From positions 1 to 47,577 of the forward strand of contig CAYOWC010000009.1 in the NCBI GenBank assembly GCA_964407525.1: a DNA stretch of 47,577 bases, given 5' to 3'. The notes below the pieces were generated by a model. It saw nothing but the letters and a program-made list of their open reading frames with translations, did no database searches and was not told where the DNA came from. The first letter of the stretch is position 1. Each line of letters opens with the position of its first letter. This DNA comes from DUZB01 sp964407525 (GTDB taxonomy: Bacteria > Desulfobacterota > DSM-4660 > Desulfatiglandales > Desulfatiglandaceae). Position numbers and translations under genes: made by a program. Below are positions 33,386-41,114 of this stretch, piece after piece.

Positions 33386-33730
33386 TTATTCAAGCTCATA
33401 ATGGAGCTTCAATGCCTGATTTATCTGCTCCATCATCTCTTCCGGAAGATGGCCGAGCTTTTTGACAAGACGGATTTTGTCTACGGCCCGTGTCTGATTG
33501 ATCATGACTTTGGAATGGGTTCTCAGACCTCCAGTACCTGAAGGTATTTTCACTTCGAAAGAATAGACGCGCTTTACGTTTGAGGTGATCGGAGAGATGG
33601 AGACTATGGGAGAATGAGCGTTATTCAGGTCGTTCGAAACTACCAGTGCAGGGCGGGTCTTTTTTGCCTCCGCGCCGACCGTCGGATCAAAGTTGACGAG
33701 GAAAATATTTCCTCTTCTAATGGAGGCCAT
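33386..33730 (-). CDS. PemK/MazF-family endoribonuclease toxin
   Basis: A 114-residue MazF-type toxin. Recognisable are the start MASIRRGNIFLVNFDPTVG, EAKKTRPALVVSND and VMINQTRAVDK near the active site. Full length. It overlaps the antitoxin gene upstream by 14 bases. It converges on the BrnT module. Confidence 0.93.
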   Translation of the reverse strand: MASIRRGNIFLVNFDPTVGAEAKKTRPALVVSNDLNNAHSPIVSISPITSNVKRVYSFEVKIPSGTGGLRTHSKVMINQTRAVDKIRLVKKLGHLPEEMMEQINQALKLHYELE

Positions 33731-33941
33731 CGTTGATTACCCCTTCTAATTCATCGTTAATACGACGAATTTCTGAGGCTGCCTCCTTGTATTCGGCGGC
33801 AAGTCTTTGATCTCTTTTCTCTTTAATGAAGGATTTGACAGCCTCCGTGATAAACTGGCTCCTTTTTCTGGGTCCCGCCTCTTTGGAAAGCTCCGTAAAG
33901 ACTTCGTTGGGAAGGCTGATATTGATACGAACAGATTTCAT
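33717..33941 (-). CDS. Ribbon-helix-helix antitoxin for MazF-type toxin
   Basis: 74 residues from ATG 33941, which has GGAGGA close upstream. MKSVRINISLPNEVFTELSKEA and RSQFITEAVKSFIKEK form a MetJ/Arc-type ribbon-helix-helix domain; the charged C-terminal tail should wrap the toxin. The longer frame to 33998 is not needed. Overlap with the toxin start suggests coupling. Confidence 0.9.
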   Translation of the reverse strand: MKSVRINISLPNEVFTELSKEAGPRKRSQFITEAVKSFIKEKRDQRLAAEYKEAASEIRRINDELEGVINDGLH

Positions 33942-33969
33942 TGTGTCCTCCAAATGTGCGTTTATAAGA

Positions 33970-33998
33970 ACAATAATAGATGATACGTTTAGTGTCAA
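33970..33998 (-). promoter_or_regulatory. Promoter candidate of the RHH-mazF operon
   Basis: On the minus strand TTGACA (33998-33993), 17 bases, TATTGT (33975-33970), about 30 bases before the antitoxin ATG. The -35 region is partly kept in the decayed copy near 35650. Confidence 0.45.
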
Positions 33999-34067
33999 TA
34001 GTTTTTATTCGTTTCCAGGTTTCTCCTTGGAATGAGGGTGAAAAAGAAGGCAGAGCCTTCCGGTATG

Positions 34068-34094
34068 CATTCCCAGGCGGAGCTTGGGAACAAA
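34068..34094. repeat. REP-like palindromic element
   Basis: GCATTCCCAGGCGGAGC and TTGGGAACAAAG: reverse-orientation copy of the GTTCCCA...TGGGAAY family. A more degenerate copy directly precedes it at about 34008-34036. Confidence 0.6.
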
Positions 34095-34117
34095 GGGGAA
34101 GGGAACTCTAAAATAAA

Positions 34118-34147
34118 TTGACTTCTCCCGGGAATGCCGAATAAAAT
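34118..34147 (+). promoter_or_regulatory. Promoter candidate of the second brnT module
   Basis: TTGACT (34118-34123), 18 bases, TAAAAT (34142-34147). It lies in a roughly 100-base stretch repeated from 32600-32715. Confidence 0.5.
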
Positions 34148-34223
34148 AGGGCCTGATAGAAGAGCCCTATTAGGTATGTTGACGCTTTATGTCAGCCATT
34201 GAAAATTCGACTATGGAGAATAG

Positions 34224-34310
34224 ATGCTTCCCTTTGAATGGGACCCTCGAAAATCTGAAAGCAATATCAAGAAACATGGTGTCTCTTTCGAAGAGGCCAG
34301 TACAATATGA
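34224..34310 (+). pseudogene. BrnT toxin gene with internal deletion
   Basis: ATG 34224 opens MLPFEWDPRKSESN and KKHGVSFEEA, the exact N-terminus of a BrnT toxin, but the frame ends after 28 residues with a TGA (34308-34310) that overlaps the antitoxin ATG by three bases. The strands and catalytic C-terminal half are absent. The junction falls right at the antitoxin start, so the deletion removed the toxin body and kept translational coupling. Confidence 0.75.
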
Positions 34311-34540
34311 AAACAATGAAAAATGATACGGATTTGCTGGAGGAATACGATTTTAGCAAGGACGTAAGGGGCAAATATGCCAAAAGATACACTGAAGGAA
34401 CAAATGTGGTTTTGATTGATCCTGATGTAACGGAATTTTTCCCCGATCACGATACAGTAAATGAGGCACTCCGCTCAATTATCACGATTATCAAAAAAAG
34501 ACAAAATCGATTTTCCGAATCGGATAGTCTGGAATTGTAA
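34307..34540 (+). CDS. Orphaned BrnT-type antitoxin (copy 2)
   Basis: 77 residues; EYDFSKDVRGKYAKRY and VVLIDPDVTEFF with VNEALRSIITI match the antitoxins at 33112 and 35243, but this one is clearly diverged, so its module is older or independent. It starts at ATG 34307 or 34316. Its toxin survives only as the short fragment upstream. Confidence 0.78.
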   Translation: MKTMKNDTDLLEEYDFSKDVRGKYAKRYTEGTNVVLIDPDVTEFFPDHDTVNEALRSIITIIKKRQNRFSESDSLEL

Positions 34541-34552
34541 CCCTGTTTTTTT

Positions 34553-34580
34553 CGTTCCCAAGCTCCGCCTGGGAATGCAT
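34553..34580. repeat. REP-like palindromic element
   Basis: CGTTCCCAAGC-TCC-GCCTGGGAATGC palindrome just after the orphan antitoxin gene. Confidence 0.6.
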
Positions 34581-34654
34581 TTGCAGAAGCTCTACCTCTG
34601 TTCCCGCATAATAGACCGAATCGCCTTAACACCTGGTTCTCTGCTGGCTTTGAC

Positions 34655-34897
34655 ATGAATGAATACAGATACACACGATATTTTGAAAATGAGGTGCTGA
34701 GGAAGCGTCCCTATATCAAAAAAGAGTGGTGCGAAAGGGTGCTCGAAGATCCGGTCAAATTTGAAAAACAGGAAAATAACCGTTACCGATTTTGGGCCCC
34801 GGTGGAAGAGATTGGGGGGCGATACCTGCGGGTTATCACTCTTGAAGACAAAATGACCATACACAACGCATTTCCCGACAGGGGGTTTAAACCATGA
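34655..34897 (+). CDS. DUF4258-like small protein, possible toxin
   Basis: An 80-residue protein, MNEYRYTRYFENEVLRK at the start, VLEDPVKFEKQENNRYRFW in the middle. It resembles DUF4258-type or RelE-like small proteins that occur with DUF2283 partners. The stop overlaps the next start (ATGA), the layout of a toxin-antitoxin pair. No catalytic residue can be assigned. Family placement is from memory of paired genes and is moderate. Confidence 0.7.
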   Translation: MNEYRYTRYFENEVLRKRPYIKKEWCERVLEDPVKFEKQENNRYRFWAPVEEIGGRYLRVITLEDKMTIHNAFPDRGFKP

Positions 34898-35112
34898 AAA
34901 TGAATTACTATCCTGAAACTGATTCTATGTATATCGATCTGTCGTCAAAAGAAAGCGTCGAGAGCAAGGAAATTTCCTCTGGTGTTGTCGTTGATTACGA
35001 TATTGAAGGGAACATTACAGGCATTGATATCGATAATGCCAGTCGGAAACTGGATCTTGAGGAACTCGTTCTCAAAAGCTTACCGATAAAAATACAGACC
35101 CTTGCAGCATGA
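34894..35112 (+). CDS. DUF2283 family protein, possible antitoxin
   Basis: 72 residues beginning MKMNYYPETDSMYIDLSS, with GVVVDYDIEGNITGIDIDNAS: the hallmark of DUF2283. Four-base overlap with the upstream gene. DUF2283 proteins are often encoded next to small DUF4258 proteins; an antitoxin role is inferred, not shown. Confidence 0.85.
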   Translation: MKMNYYPETDSMYIDLSSKESVESKEISSGVVVDYDIEGNITGIDIDNASRKLDLEELVLKSLPIKIQTLAA

Positions 35113-35122
35113 GGGATTCCCA

Positions 35123-35145
35123 TTCGTTCCCAGGTTCTGCCTCGG
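35123..35145. repeat. Partial REP-like element
   Basis: ATTCGTTCCCAGGTTCTGCC: left arm and loop of the REP-like family; the right arm is missing, possibly lost when the following duplication joined here. Confidence 0.5.
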
Positions 35146-35165
35146 TCTTCGCACAATACATCTGA

Positions 35166-35246
35166 TAGACCTGTTCGGGCAAATGCGAGCACGATCGAAA
35201 ACTGGATGGTTAAACGGATTTCGAGTGGGATCCGGAAAAGACATGA
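35166..35246 (+). pseudogene. brnT remnant with lost start codon and deleted body
   Basis: This copies 32804-32879 with a handful of transitions, among them ATG to ACG at the toxin start (35214-35216). It keeps nine codons (DFEWDPEK) and then jumps to the antitoxin leader. In the intact copy the two break points are both GGAAAAG (32873-32879 and 33103-33109). Here only one GGAAAAG (35234-35240) remains: a 230-base deletion between direct repeats. Confidence 0.8.
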
Positions 35247-35500
35247 AAAATAGAATTGAAGAAGATCATGATGAGTTACGACCTGAATATCATTTTGATT
35301 ATTCAAAAGCCGATCGCGGAAAATATTACAGGCGGATTCTTGCAGAAGGATCCAACGTGGTTGTTCTGGATCCGGATATCGCCGAATCTTTTCATGATTC
35401 AGCTTCTGTTAATGAGGCGTTGAGATCAATTTTGGCTCTGACCAAAAAGACTAAACAAATGGCAGGTCGTGTTGATGTAAGAAAGGGCATCGACGCTTGA
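35243..35500 (+). CDS. Orphaned BrnT-type antitoxin (copy 3)
   Basis: 85 residues, near-identical to the antitoxin at 33112; differences are Ser to Ile at residue 5 and Glu-Val to Gly-Ile near the end. The DNA is nearly unchanged, so the duplication is recent. No toxin is left beside it. It could still neutralise the intact BrnT at 32853 or repress that promoter. Confidence 0.85.
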   Translation: MKNRIEEDHDELRPEYHFDYSKADRGKYYRRILAEGSNVVVLDPDIAESFHDSASVNEALRSILALTKKTKQMAGRVDVRKGIDA

Positions 35501-35530
35501 GCGTGTTTTCTCCTTGTTATGTAGATGCTC

Positions 35531-35596
35531 CGCCTCTTTGGAAAGCTCCGTAAAGACTTTACGGGGAGGGCTGATGTTGATACGAACGGATTTCAT
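35531..35596 (-). pseudogene. 5' remnant of the RHH antitoxin gene
   Basis: MKSVRINISPPRKVFTELSKEA copies the first 22 codons of the antitoxin at 33941, then homology stops. The rest of this antitoxin and all of mazF are missing. Upstream DNA (35597-35660) still resembles the promoter region at 33942-34010. Confidence 0.75.
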
Positions 35597-35667
35597 TAAT
35601 TCCTCCAAATGTGCATTTCTAAGAACAGTAATAGGCAACAATATTTAGGTCAATGATTTTTTATTCT

Positions 35668-35744
35668 GTGGGAGCGGCTCTTGTCCACGATCCGTTTGGT
35701 GGGTTCCAGCCGCGAAAAGTCGTGGCAAGATGCCACTCACACAG
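35668..35744. repeat. Palindromic repeat, right border of the toxin-antitoxin island
   Basis: GTGGGAGCGGCT ... TTCCAGCCGCGA makes one imperfect hairpin, and GTGGCA-AGA-TGCCAC (35722-35738) a second, perfect one. The last 26 bases are an inverted copy of 32737-32762. Confidence 0.65.
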
Positions 35745-35800
35745 TGTTTTCAAGTAAAATCGAGTCCATAATGACAATCGCTGATGGAACCACATCTCCC

Positions 35801-35829
35801 TTGACACCCCATCTCCACTTAAGTATAGT
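35801..35829 (+). promoter_or_regulatory. Strong sigma70-type promoter of the chemoreceptor gene
   Basis: TTGACA (35801-35806), 17 bases, TATAGT (35824-35829). Transcription would start near 35836, about 80 bases before the gene, which has GGAGGT at 35908-35913. Confidence 0.65.
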
Positions 35830-35918
35830 TTTTTCCTGAAAAAACGATTTCTTAGCTCCCCCGTGCATCTTAAATTCTTCTCGATTCGTTCAAAAAGACT
35901 TGTCTGTGGAGGTGCATT

Positions 35919-38027
35919 TTGAAAATGGGAAACCTGTTGCCCGGCAGTATCAAGGGCAAGCTGATCTTCTATTTCGGCATAACCGTCACCCTGGTGGTTC
36001 TTCTTATCGTTGCTGTTTTTTCTAAGAGTATGTACCACAGCCTGATTACCGAGAATGAACAGTTAATCAAGGCCCATACCCGGGAGATTGCCAACAAGAT
36101 AGAGGAACAGAACCTGGAGGCCGTATCCGTTGCAAAGGCAATGGCAATGGCCCAAAAGAGCGGTCTGTTTGGAAATCGAAAAGCCTCCACCCTGTATGCC
36201 CGAAACATCCTCCTCAATCACCCTCGATTTACCGGATCCTATTTCGGATATGAGCCCAATGCGGACCAGGATGATAAAGCCTTTGTCGAAAAAGCCGGGG
36301 AGACAATAAAGGGATTGGGCAAGGGTGGGCGATTTCTCCCTTACTGGTTTGTGGAAGAAGAAGGAACGCGATCGATTCAACTCAATCCTCTTATTGATAT
36401 GGAAACGAGTCTTTACTACCAGGGCAGCAAGGATAAGTTTCATTCATCCGATCCCGAAAAATATATGATCACTGAACCTTATTTCTACGAAGGCAAGATG
36501 ATCGTGGAGCAGACCTTCCCTATTGATATCAATGGCAAGTTCGTGGGGATTGCAGGCGTTGACCGAGCATTGACGTATATTCATGACTATCTGGAGGGCT
36601 TTAAACCCTACAAATCGGCGGCGTTTGTGCTGCTTAGTCGGAAGGGAAGGGTCATCAGTTCAACCATAGATCTTGTCTCCGAAAAAACCTTTCGCCGACT
36701 CCGGGCAAAGGAGAAAGGACCAGATGGGGGCGGAGAAACAGGGAATGGCAGACGAATGATGACGGAGAATGCCAAAGAGACGGATTACGCCGGGATTCTG
36801 GATCGTTTCTACACCCATACAGGGCCTCCTCTTCTCATTCGCGGTAACGACCCCTTTGATGATCAGGCCTGTATCTTTTCAGGGGTAAAGATTGAAACAG
36901 GGGATTGGACCATTGTCATGCGTGTTTCAGAAAGCGAAATAACCACTCCCATTCGGAAGACATTGAACTATGTTTTGCTCATTTCGTGTTTCGGGTTGCT
37001 GGCAACTTTTCTGATTCTCATGTGGCTGGCGAAGAAGATCAGCGGTCCCATTACCGAGGCCGCGAATATTGCTCGAAAGGTTGCCCAGGGGGATTTAACG
37101 GGCAGTATTGCGGCAGGATCAAAGGATGAGACAGGTCGTCTCCTTTCTGCCTTGGGGTCCATGACGAAGAATCTTAATTCTCTTATCGGCCAGGTGCAGC
37201 GCTCAGGTATTCAAGTGACTTCTTCTTCGACCGAACTGGCTGCCACAGCCAAAGAGCAAGAATCCATCATGAGCAACCAGGTGGCTTCCACCGACAGGGT
37301 GGTCAAATCGGTGGAGAGGATCTTTCACGTGGCCTCCGAGCTTGTGGAGACCGTGAAAAAAGTGGCATCTACGTCGGAAGAGACGGCCGGGTTTGCCAAT
37401 AGAAGCCAGAAGGATTTGGCTCGCATGGAAGAAGCCATACACCATATGGAGGATGCCTCCAAGTCTATATCAGGCCGACTGGAGTCCATTAATGAGAAAG
37501 CAGAGAATATCACCAATGTGGTGGATACCATTACCAGGGTGGCGGATCAGACGAACCTTTTGTCACTGAATGCAGCGATCGAAGCGGAAAAGGCCGGGGA
37601 GTACGGCAGAGGTTTTAACGTGGTGGCGCGGGAAATTCGTAGACTTGCGGATCAAACGGCCGTTGCAACCTTAGACATTGAACAGATGGTGCGCGAGATG
37701 CAATCTGCAGTGTCAACGGGTGTTATGGAAATGGATAAGTTTATAGCAGAAGTCAGGCGAAGCGCTGAAGATGTGGGAAAAATAAGCAACCAACTGGCTT
37801 CCATTATTGAGCGGGTACAGACCCTGTCCCCTCGGTTCGAAGAAGTCAATATCGCTGTGGGAAACCAGTCGAAAGATGCCAGCACGATCAGCCGGTCCAT
37901 GACAAACCTGGGGGAGGAATTGCAGGAGACCCTGGAATCTTTTCGAGAGACCTATGCTGCTATCGGGCAGTTGACCGATGCGGCAAAAGGACTTCAGGAG
38001 GGGGTGTCAAGGTTTAAGATTGTGTAG
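35919..38027 (+). CDS. Methyl-accepting chemotaxis protein with Cache sensor
   Basis: 702 residues. Transmembrane helix 1 (about 15-35), a periplasmic double-Cache sensor (about 40-330, with FTGSYFGYEPN and FVGIAGVDRAL), helix 2 (about 348-370), HAMP (KKISGPITEAANIARKVAQGD) and a cytoplasmic signalling domain with the hairpin tip DQTNLLSLNAAIEAEKAGEYGRGF. No C-terminal CheR-docking pentapeptide. The TTG at 35919 is five bases from GGAGGT; ATG 35925 is the alternative. No chemotaxis kinase genes are nearby, so it must work with a distant CheA. Ligand unknown; Cache domains bind small molecules such as organic acids and amino acids. Confidence 0.93.
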   Translation: MKMGNLLPGSIKGKLIFYFGITVTLVVLLIVAVFSKSMYHSLITENEQLIKAHTREIANKIEEQNLEAVSVAKAMAMAQKSGLFGNRKASTLYARNILLNHPRFTGSYFGYEPNADQDDKAFVEKAGETIKGLGKGGRFLPYWFVEEEGTRSIQLNPLIDMETSLYYQGSKDKFHSSDPEKYMITEPYFYEGKMIVEQTFPIDINGKFVGIAGVDRALTYIHDYLEGFKPYKSAAFVLLSRKGRVISSTIDLVSEKTFRRLRAKEKGPDGGGETGNGRRMMTENAKETDYAGILDRFYTHTGPPLLIRGNDPFDDQACIFSGVKIETGDWTIVMRVSESEITTPIRKTLNYVLLISCFGLLATFLILMWLAKKISGPITEAANIARKVAQGDLTGSIAAGSKDETGRLLSALGSMTKNLNSLIGQVQRSGIQVTSSSTELAATAKEQESIMSNQVASTDRVVKSVERIFHVASELVETVKKVASTSEETAGFANRSQKDLARMEEAIHHMEDASKSISGRLESINEKAENITNVVDTITRVADQTNLLSLNAAIEAEKAGEYGRGFNVVAREIRRLADQTAVATLDIEQMVREMQSAVSTGVMEMDKFIAEVRRSAEDVGKISNQLASIIERVQTLSPRFEEVNIAVGNQSKDASTISRSMTNLGEELQETLESFRETYAAIGQLTDAAKGLQEGVSRFKIV

Positions 38028-41000
38028 CTCCTGTTTATTCATGTCTGCATAGCCGCATTGTTCAGGATGGTCTTGAACATAGAGTATGAGATCTCTGAAT
38101 ACCTCTATATTCTTCAGGAGATTCATGTCCCCGACAACCACGAGCTTTGCTTTGGCGCGGGAGAGCGCCACGTTGATTCTTCTGATATCTCTGTACAGGA
38201 TCGGGGTCTCTTTCTCGTGGGGGTGCATGCATGTGGAAAGAAAAATAACATCCCGCTCATCCCCCTGAAAACGATCGACGGTGTCCACCATCTGCCTCGC
38301 CAGTTTCGGATCTCCGAAAGCCTGTTCCAGCTCCCTTCGTATAGCTGAGACCTGTGCGCGATAGGGAGCGATAATCCCGATGCGAGAGTTTCCATTGCTT
38401 CTAAAGTCAAATCCTGCTCTGTCATATTCTTCTACCATTTTTCGGATCAGTTCTGCCTCGGAAGGGGATTGCCGATAACTCCGGTTCGCATTATGGGAGG
38501 AAGGGATATGAAGGAGCATGATCCGTTTTTTCCCATCCAGGATATCCTTGAATTTTCCGTCCAATACCACAGACAGTTGTTGGTCTTCCTGCTGGGTTTG
38601 AAGCCGGCCCCCGTAAAACCGGTTGGAGATAAAATGAGCAAGAACGGCCGGCATGCGATGCTGCTCTTCGAGACGAATCTTGACGGACGGATCATCGGGA
38701 AGGTTTTCAAACAACTGTTCAAACAAGGTTTTTTTCAGAAGCGCCGCTTTTTCAGACTGGATGACTGGGGGCAATTGTTTATGGTCCCCGACGAGAATCC
38801 ATCTTTTCGCCAGGCGCAAAGTGCCGATCATCTGCGGCAGGATTACCTGGGACGCTTCATCAATGATGGCTACGTCAAAAAGCCCCTTCTCTTCTTCCGG
38901 CGAGGCAAGGGCATCATATTTTCCTGACATCCAGGCGTGGGTGGTGGCAATAAAAACCTTGTATTTCCCGATGAGGTCGCTTGCTTTCTGATACTGGGCT
39001 TCGGCGTGAGAGAACACTTTATCCTTTTCGGAACAGGTTCCATGATCCTTCTCTTTACCGGAAAGCTGCCCTGCCAGTGCAAAGCTTTTGAAATCTTCTG
39101 TGATCGATTCTATCCGCCCCAACTTTGTAAAAGGCACATCGCCGGCGAATTCCGTCAGCTTTTTCATCAACTCGTCCGAGGCCCTGTGGGTAAAGGTCCC
39201 CACAAGGATACGCTTTCCCTGTTGGTGCAGGGCCTGTATTATATGGGCCACTGTGCAGGTCTTTCCTGTTCCCGGTGGGCCTTGGATAAGGAGCAGCTTT
39301 TCCAGACCACAGGCGTGCCGTACGGCCTTTTCCTGTGCCGAATGCAACGGGAATGCAGGTTTGTCGGGAAGGAAGGCAGAATCTCCCAGTTTATTGGGAA
39401 GTACGACGTTTTTGCCGTGAATCAGGAAATCACGAAGGAACAGAAGGTTTTCATTCACTTCGGATTCGCTATTGAGCAAGGCGTACAGGGAGGCGAAGTT
39501 TTTCTCAAAATGGGATTCACTGGTGTGTCTATCCAGGAAGTATGGCTCAAACCAGAGACTACCTATGCCTCGGGGCGTTTGAACCGAAATCTCTTGGTTG
39601 TCCACGTTCGTAATGTGTACCTCAAGGCATTCTCCTTGAACCGGACCGCGTTTGTCGCTGAGAAGGCATGGGTCTCCTTCACGGAATTCCGATTCGTTTT
39701 TCCCGATGCTTTCCAGGCGTAAAATGCCCATTTTAACCATTTCGGTGTTCGCCTGAACACGCAGGCAAAATCCCGATTTTAGACGATCTTCCACCGGATG
39801 AGAGAGAGTACGTCCCGATTCCTCTTTTACTGTTGAAAATTCTTCTGCTACGGCCTGATTGTATCGGGCAAACCATTGCACAACTCTCTCGTCCGGCGCC
39901 GGCATTTCCCCATTCAGGGGAGTTGACAACACCATGGGCTTTTCCTGGCCTCCTTTGAGGCCCAGATCGTGCAGAAAAGAGCAGTGAATTCCTTTCCCGA
40001 TTTTTGCGCATCCTCCGCATTTGTTGGGGTTTTTCGTAAACCCAAGATTCATGAGATAATCGGCGGAAACAATGACATTGCGCTTATTCATCATGTTAAT
40101 GGCGTCTGATTTGGTGAAGGGAGCTTCCCGGAACAAGTGATTCCAGAAATGGGATGGAATCCGTTCTCCGTTGAAAAGCTTTTTCGCCGCTTCTCCGGAA
40201 TAAATGACCATCGGCGGCGCCAATCGTTCTTCTCCTTTTTCCATCATCAACAGGTGGTAGGCATGCACCTGGAGTGTATGCCCCGGCTGTGCGTTTTTTC
40301 CCCAGGGTTTCGAAGTTTTTAATTCGATAGCCTGTTTCCGCCCATCCTTGTGCTTAACAATGAGATCGATTCTGCCTTTGAGACCGATATGGGGATTGAT
40401 GATGTACCTTTCGGGGTAAATCTCCTCGATCTGGTCCATTTCCAGCACGTTCTGACGCTTAAGACCCTTAAACAGACCATTGAGGTGGTTTTTTGCATCG
40501 TCATAGAGTTCTGACGGGGATACCCCTAAAAACGCTAAGTCCAGGGCATGTTCCATGAGTGAAGCGGAGCATTCCTGCAGCAGGCCGGGAACATCGTTGG
40601 TACACTGAATGATGTGGTCAAAAACTTCATGGACGAAAGTCCCCCGCATCATCGCTTTGTTCTGACGTTTCAGCATGTAGCGTTCTAAAAAATAATTCCT
40701 CTGACAGAAATCAAAATTCGTGAGTGTGGTTACATTGATCAGCCAGTGAGGCTCCAACACAACGAGCGGGATTTGGTTCGTCGAACCGGAGTGCAGGTCC
40801 GGCACAGCGAAACCATCATGGTGATATTCCATCTGCAGGAAATTCGCTCTCACCTTTCGGTCCGGTTTTTTGAGCAACAACACCTCGATAACGAGCCCGG
40901 TCTCCTTAAATTCCACGGGAAGACGGATGTTGTATTCCTTTTTCCGAGGATCAGCGGAAAGATGAAAAAAGAGTTGAGGATTCCCGGTTTCTTTATGACG

Positions 41001-41114
41001 CAGACATTGGGTGATCTCCACTTCCATAAGCGGGCTGCCGTCAATACTTTTTTCAGGGTTTTTCGACCTATGCACTCTTCTTATTCCCCACTCGACCACT
41101 AAGGGCTCACTCAA
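38007..41114 (-). CDS. Dna2-like fusion: PD-(D/E)XK iron-sulfur nuclease plus SF1 helicase
   Basis: Up to 1035 residues. After about 125 residues of unknown type comes a Cas4/Dna2/AddB-like nuclease: Cys137 in FDFCQRNYF, RGTFVHEVFDHI, GRIDLIVKHKDG, IELKTSKPWG, and a cysteine set CGGCAKIGKGIHC for a [4Fe-4S] cluster. Then an SF1B helicase: GPPGTGKT (Walker A), IDEASQVILPQ (Walker B), GDHKQLPPV, EEQHRMP, GIIAPYRAQV, VDRFQGDERDVI. Its end overlaps the chemoreceptor gene by 21 bases in convergent orientation. The TTG start at 41114 lies inside the MITE-like inverted repeat; GTG about 41075 or ATG 41027 (MEVEITQ) could be the original start. Role in repair or defence is not decidable here. Confidence 0.88.
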   Translation of the reverse strand: MSEPLVVEWGIRRVHRSKNPEKSIDGSPLMEVEITQCLRHKETGNPQLFFHLSADPRKKEYNIRLPVEFKETGLVIEVLLLKKPDRKVRANFLQMEYHHDGFAVPDLHSGSTNQIPLVVLEPHWLINVTTLTNFDFCQRNYFLERYMLKRQNKAMMRGTFVHEVFDHIIQCTNDVPGLLQECSASLMEHALDLAFLGVSPSELYDDAKNHLNGLFKGLKRQNVLEMDQIEEIYPERYIINPHIGLKGRIDLIVKHKDGRKQAIELKTSKPWGKNAQPGHTLQVHAYHLLMMEKGEERLAPPMVIYSGEAAKKLFNGERIPSHFWNHLFREAPFTKSDAINMMNKRNVIVSADYLMNLGFTKNPNKCGGCAKIGKGIHCSFLHDLGLKGGQEKPMVLSTPLNGEMPAPDERVVQWFARYNQAVAEEFSTVKEESGRTLSHPVEDRLKSGFCLRVQANTEMVKMGILRLESIGKNESEFREGDPCLLSDKRGPVQGECLEVHITNVDNQEISVQTPRGIGSLWFEPYFLDRHTSESHFEKNFASLYALLNSESEVNENLLFLRDFLIHGKNVVLPNKLGDSAFLPDKPAFPLHSAQEKAVRHACGLEKLLLIQGPPGTGKTCTVAHIIQALHQQGKRILVGTFTHRASDELMKKLTEFAGDVPFTKLGRIESITEDFKSFALAGQLSGKEKDHGTCSEKDKVFSHAEAQYQKASDLIGKYKVFIATTHAWMSGKYDALASPEEEKGLFDVAIIDEASQVILPQMIGTLRLAKRWILVGDHKQLPPVIQSEKAALLKKTLFEQLFENLPDDPSVKIRLEEQHRMPAVLAHFISNRFYGGRLQTQQEDQQLSVVLDGKFKDILDGKKRIMLLHIPSSHNANRSYRQSPSEAELIRKMVEEYDRAGFDFRSNGNSRIGIIAPYRAQVSAIRRELEQAFGDPKLARQMVDTVDRFQGDERDVIFLSTCMHPHEKETPILYRDIRRINVALSRAKAKLVVVGDMNLLKNIEVFRDLILYVQDHPEQCGYADMNKQELHNLKP

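Noticed and set aside
35426..35641. A 71-residue functional antitoxin
   Set aside because: Only the first 22 residues after the true start match the RHH antitoxin; the rest is antisense to the orphan antitoxin gene.
32737..35744. CRISPR array or composite transposon in the repeat-rich region
   Set aside because: Repeats are unevenly spaced, palindromic and separated by genes; there are no spacers, cas genes or transposase.
38007..41114. A Cas4 gene of a CRISPR system
   Set aside because: The nuclease domain is fused to an SF1 helicase and no other cas gene or array is nearby.
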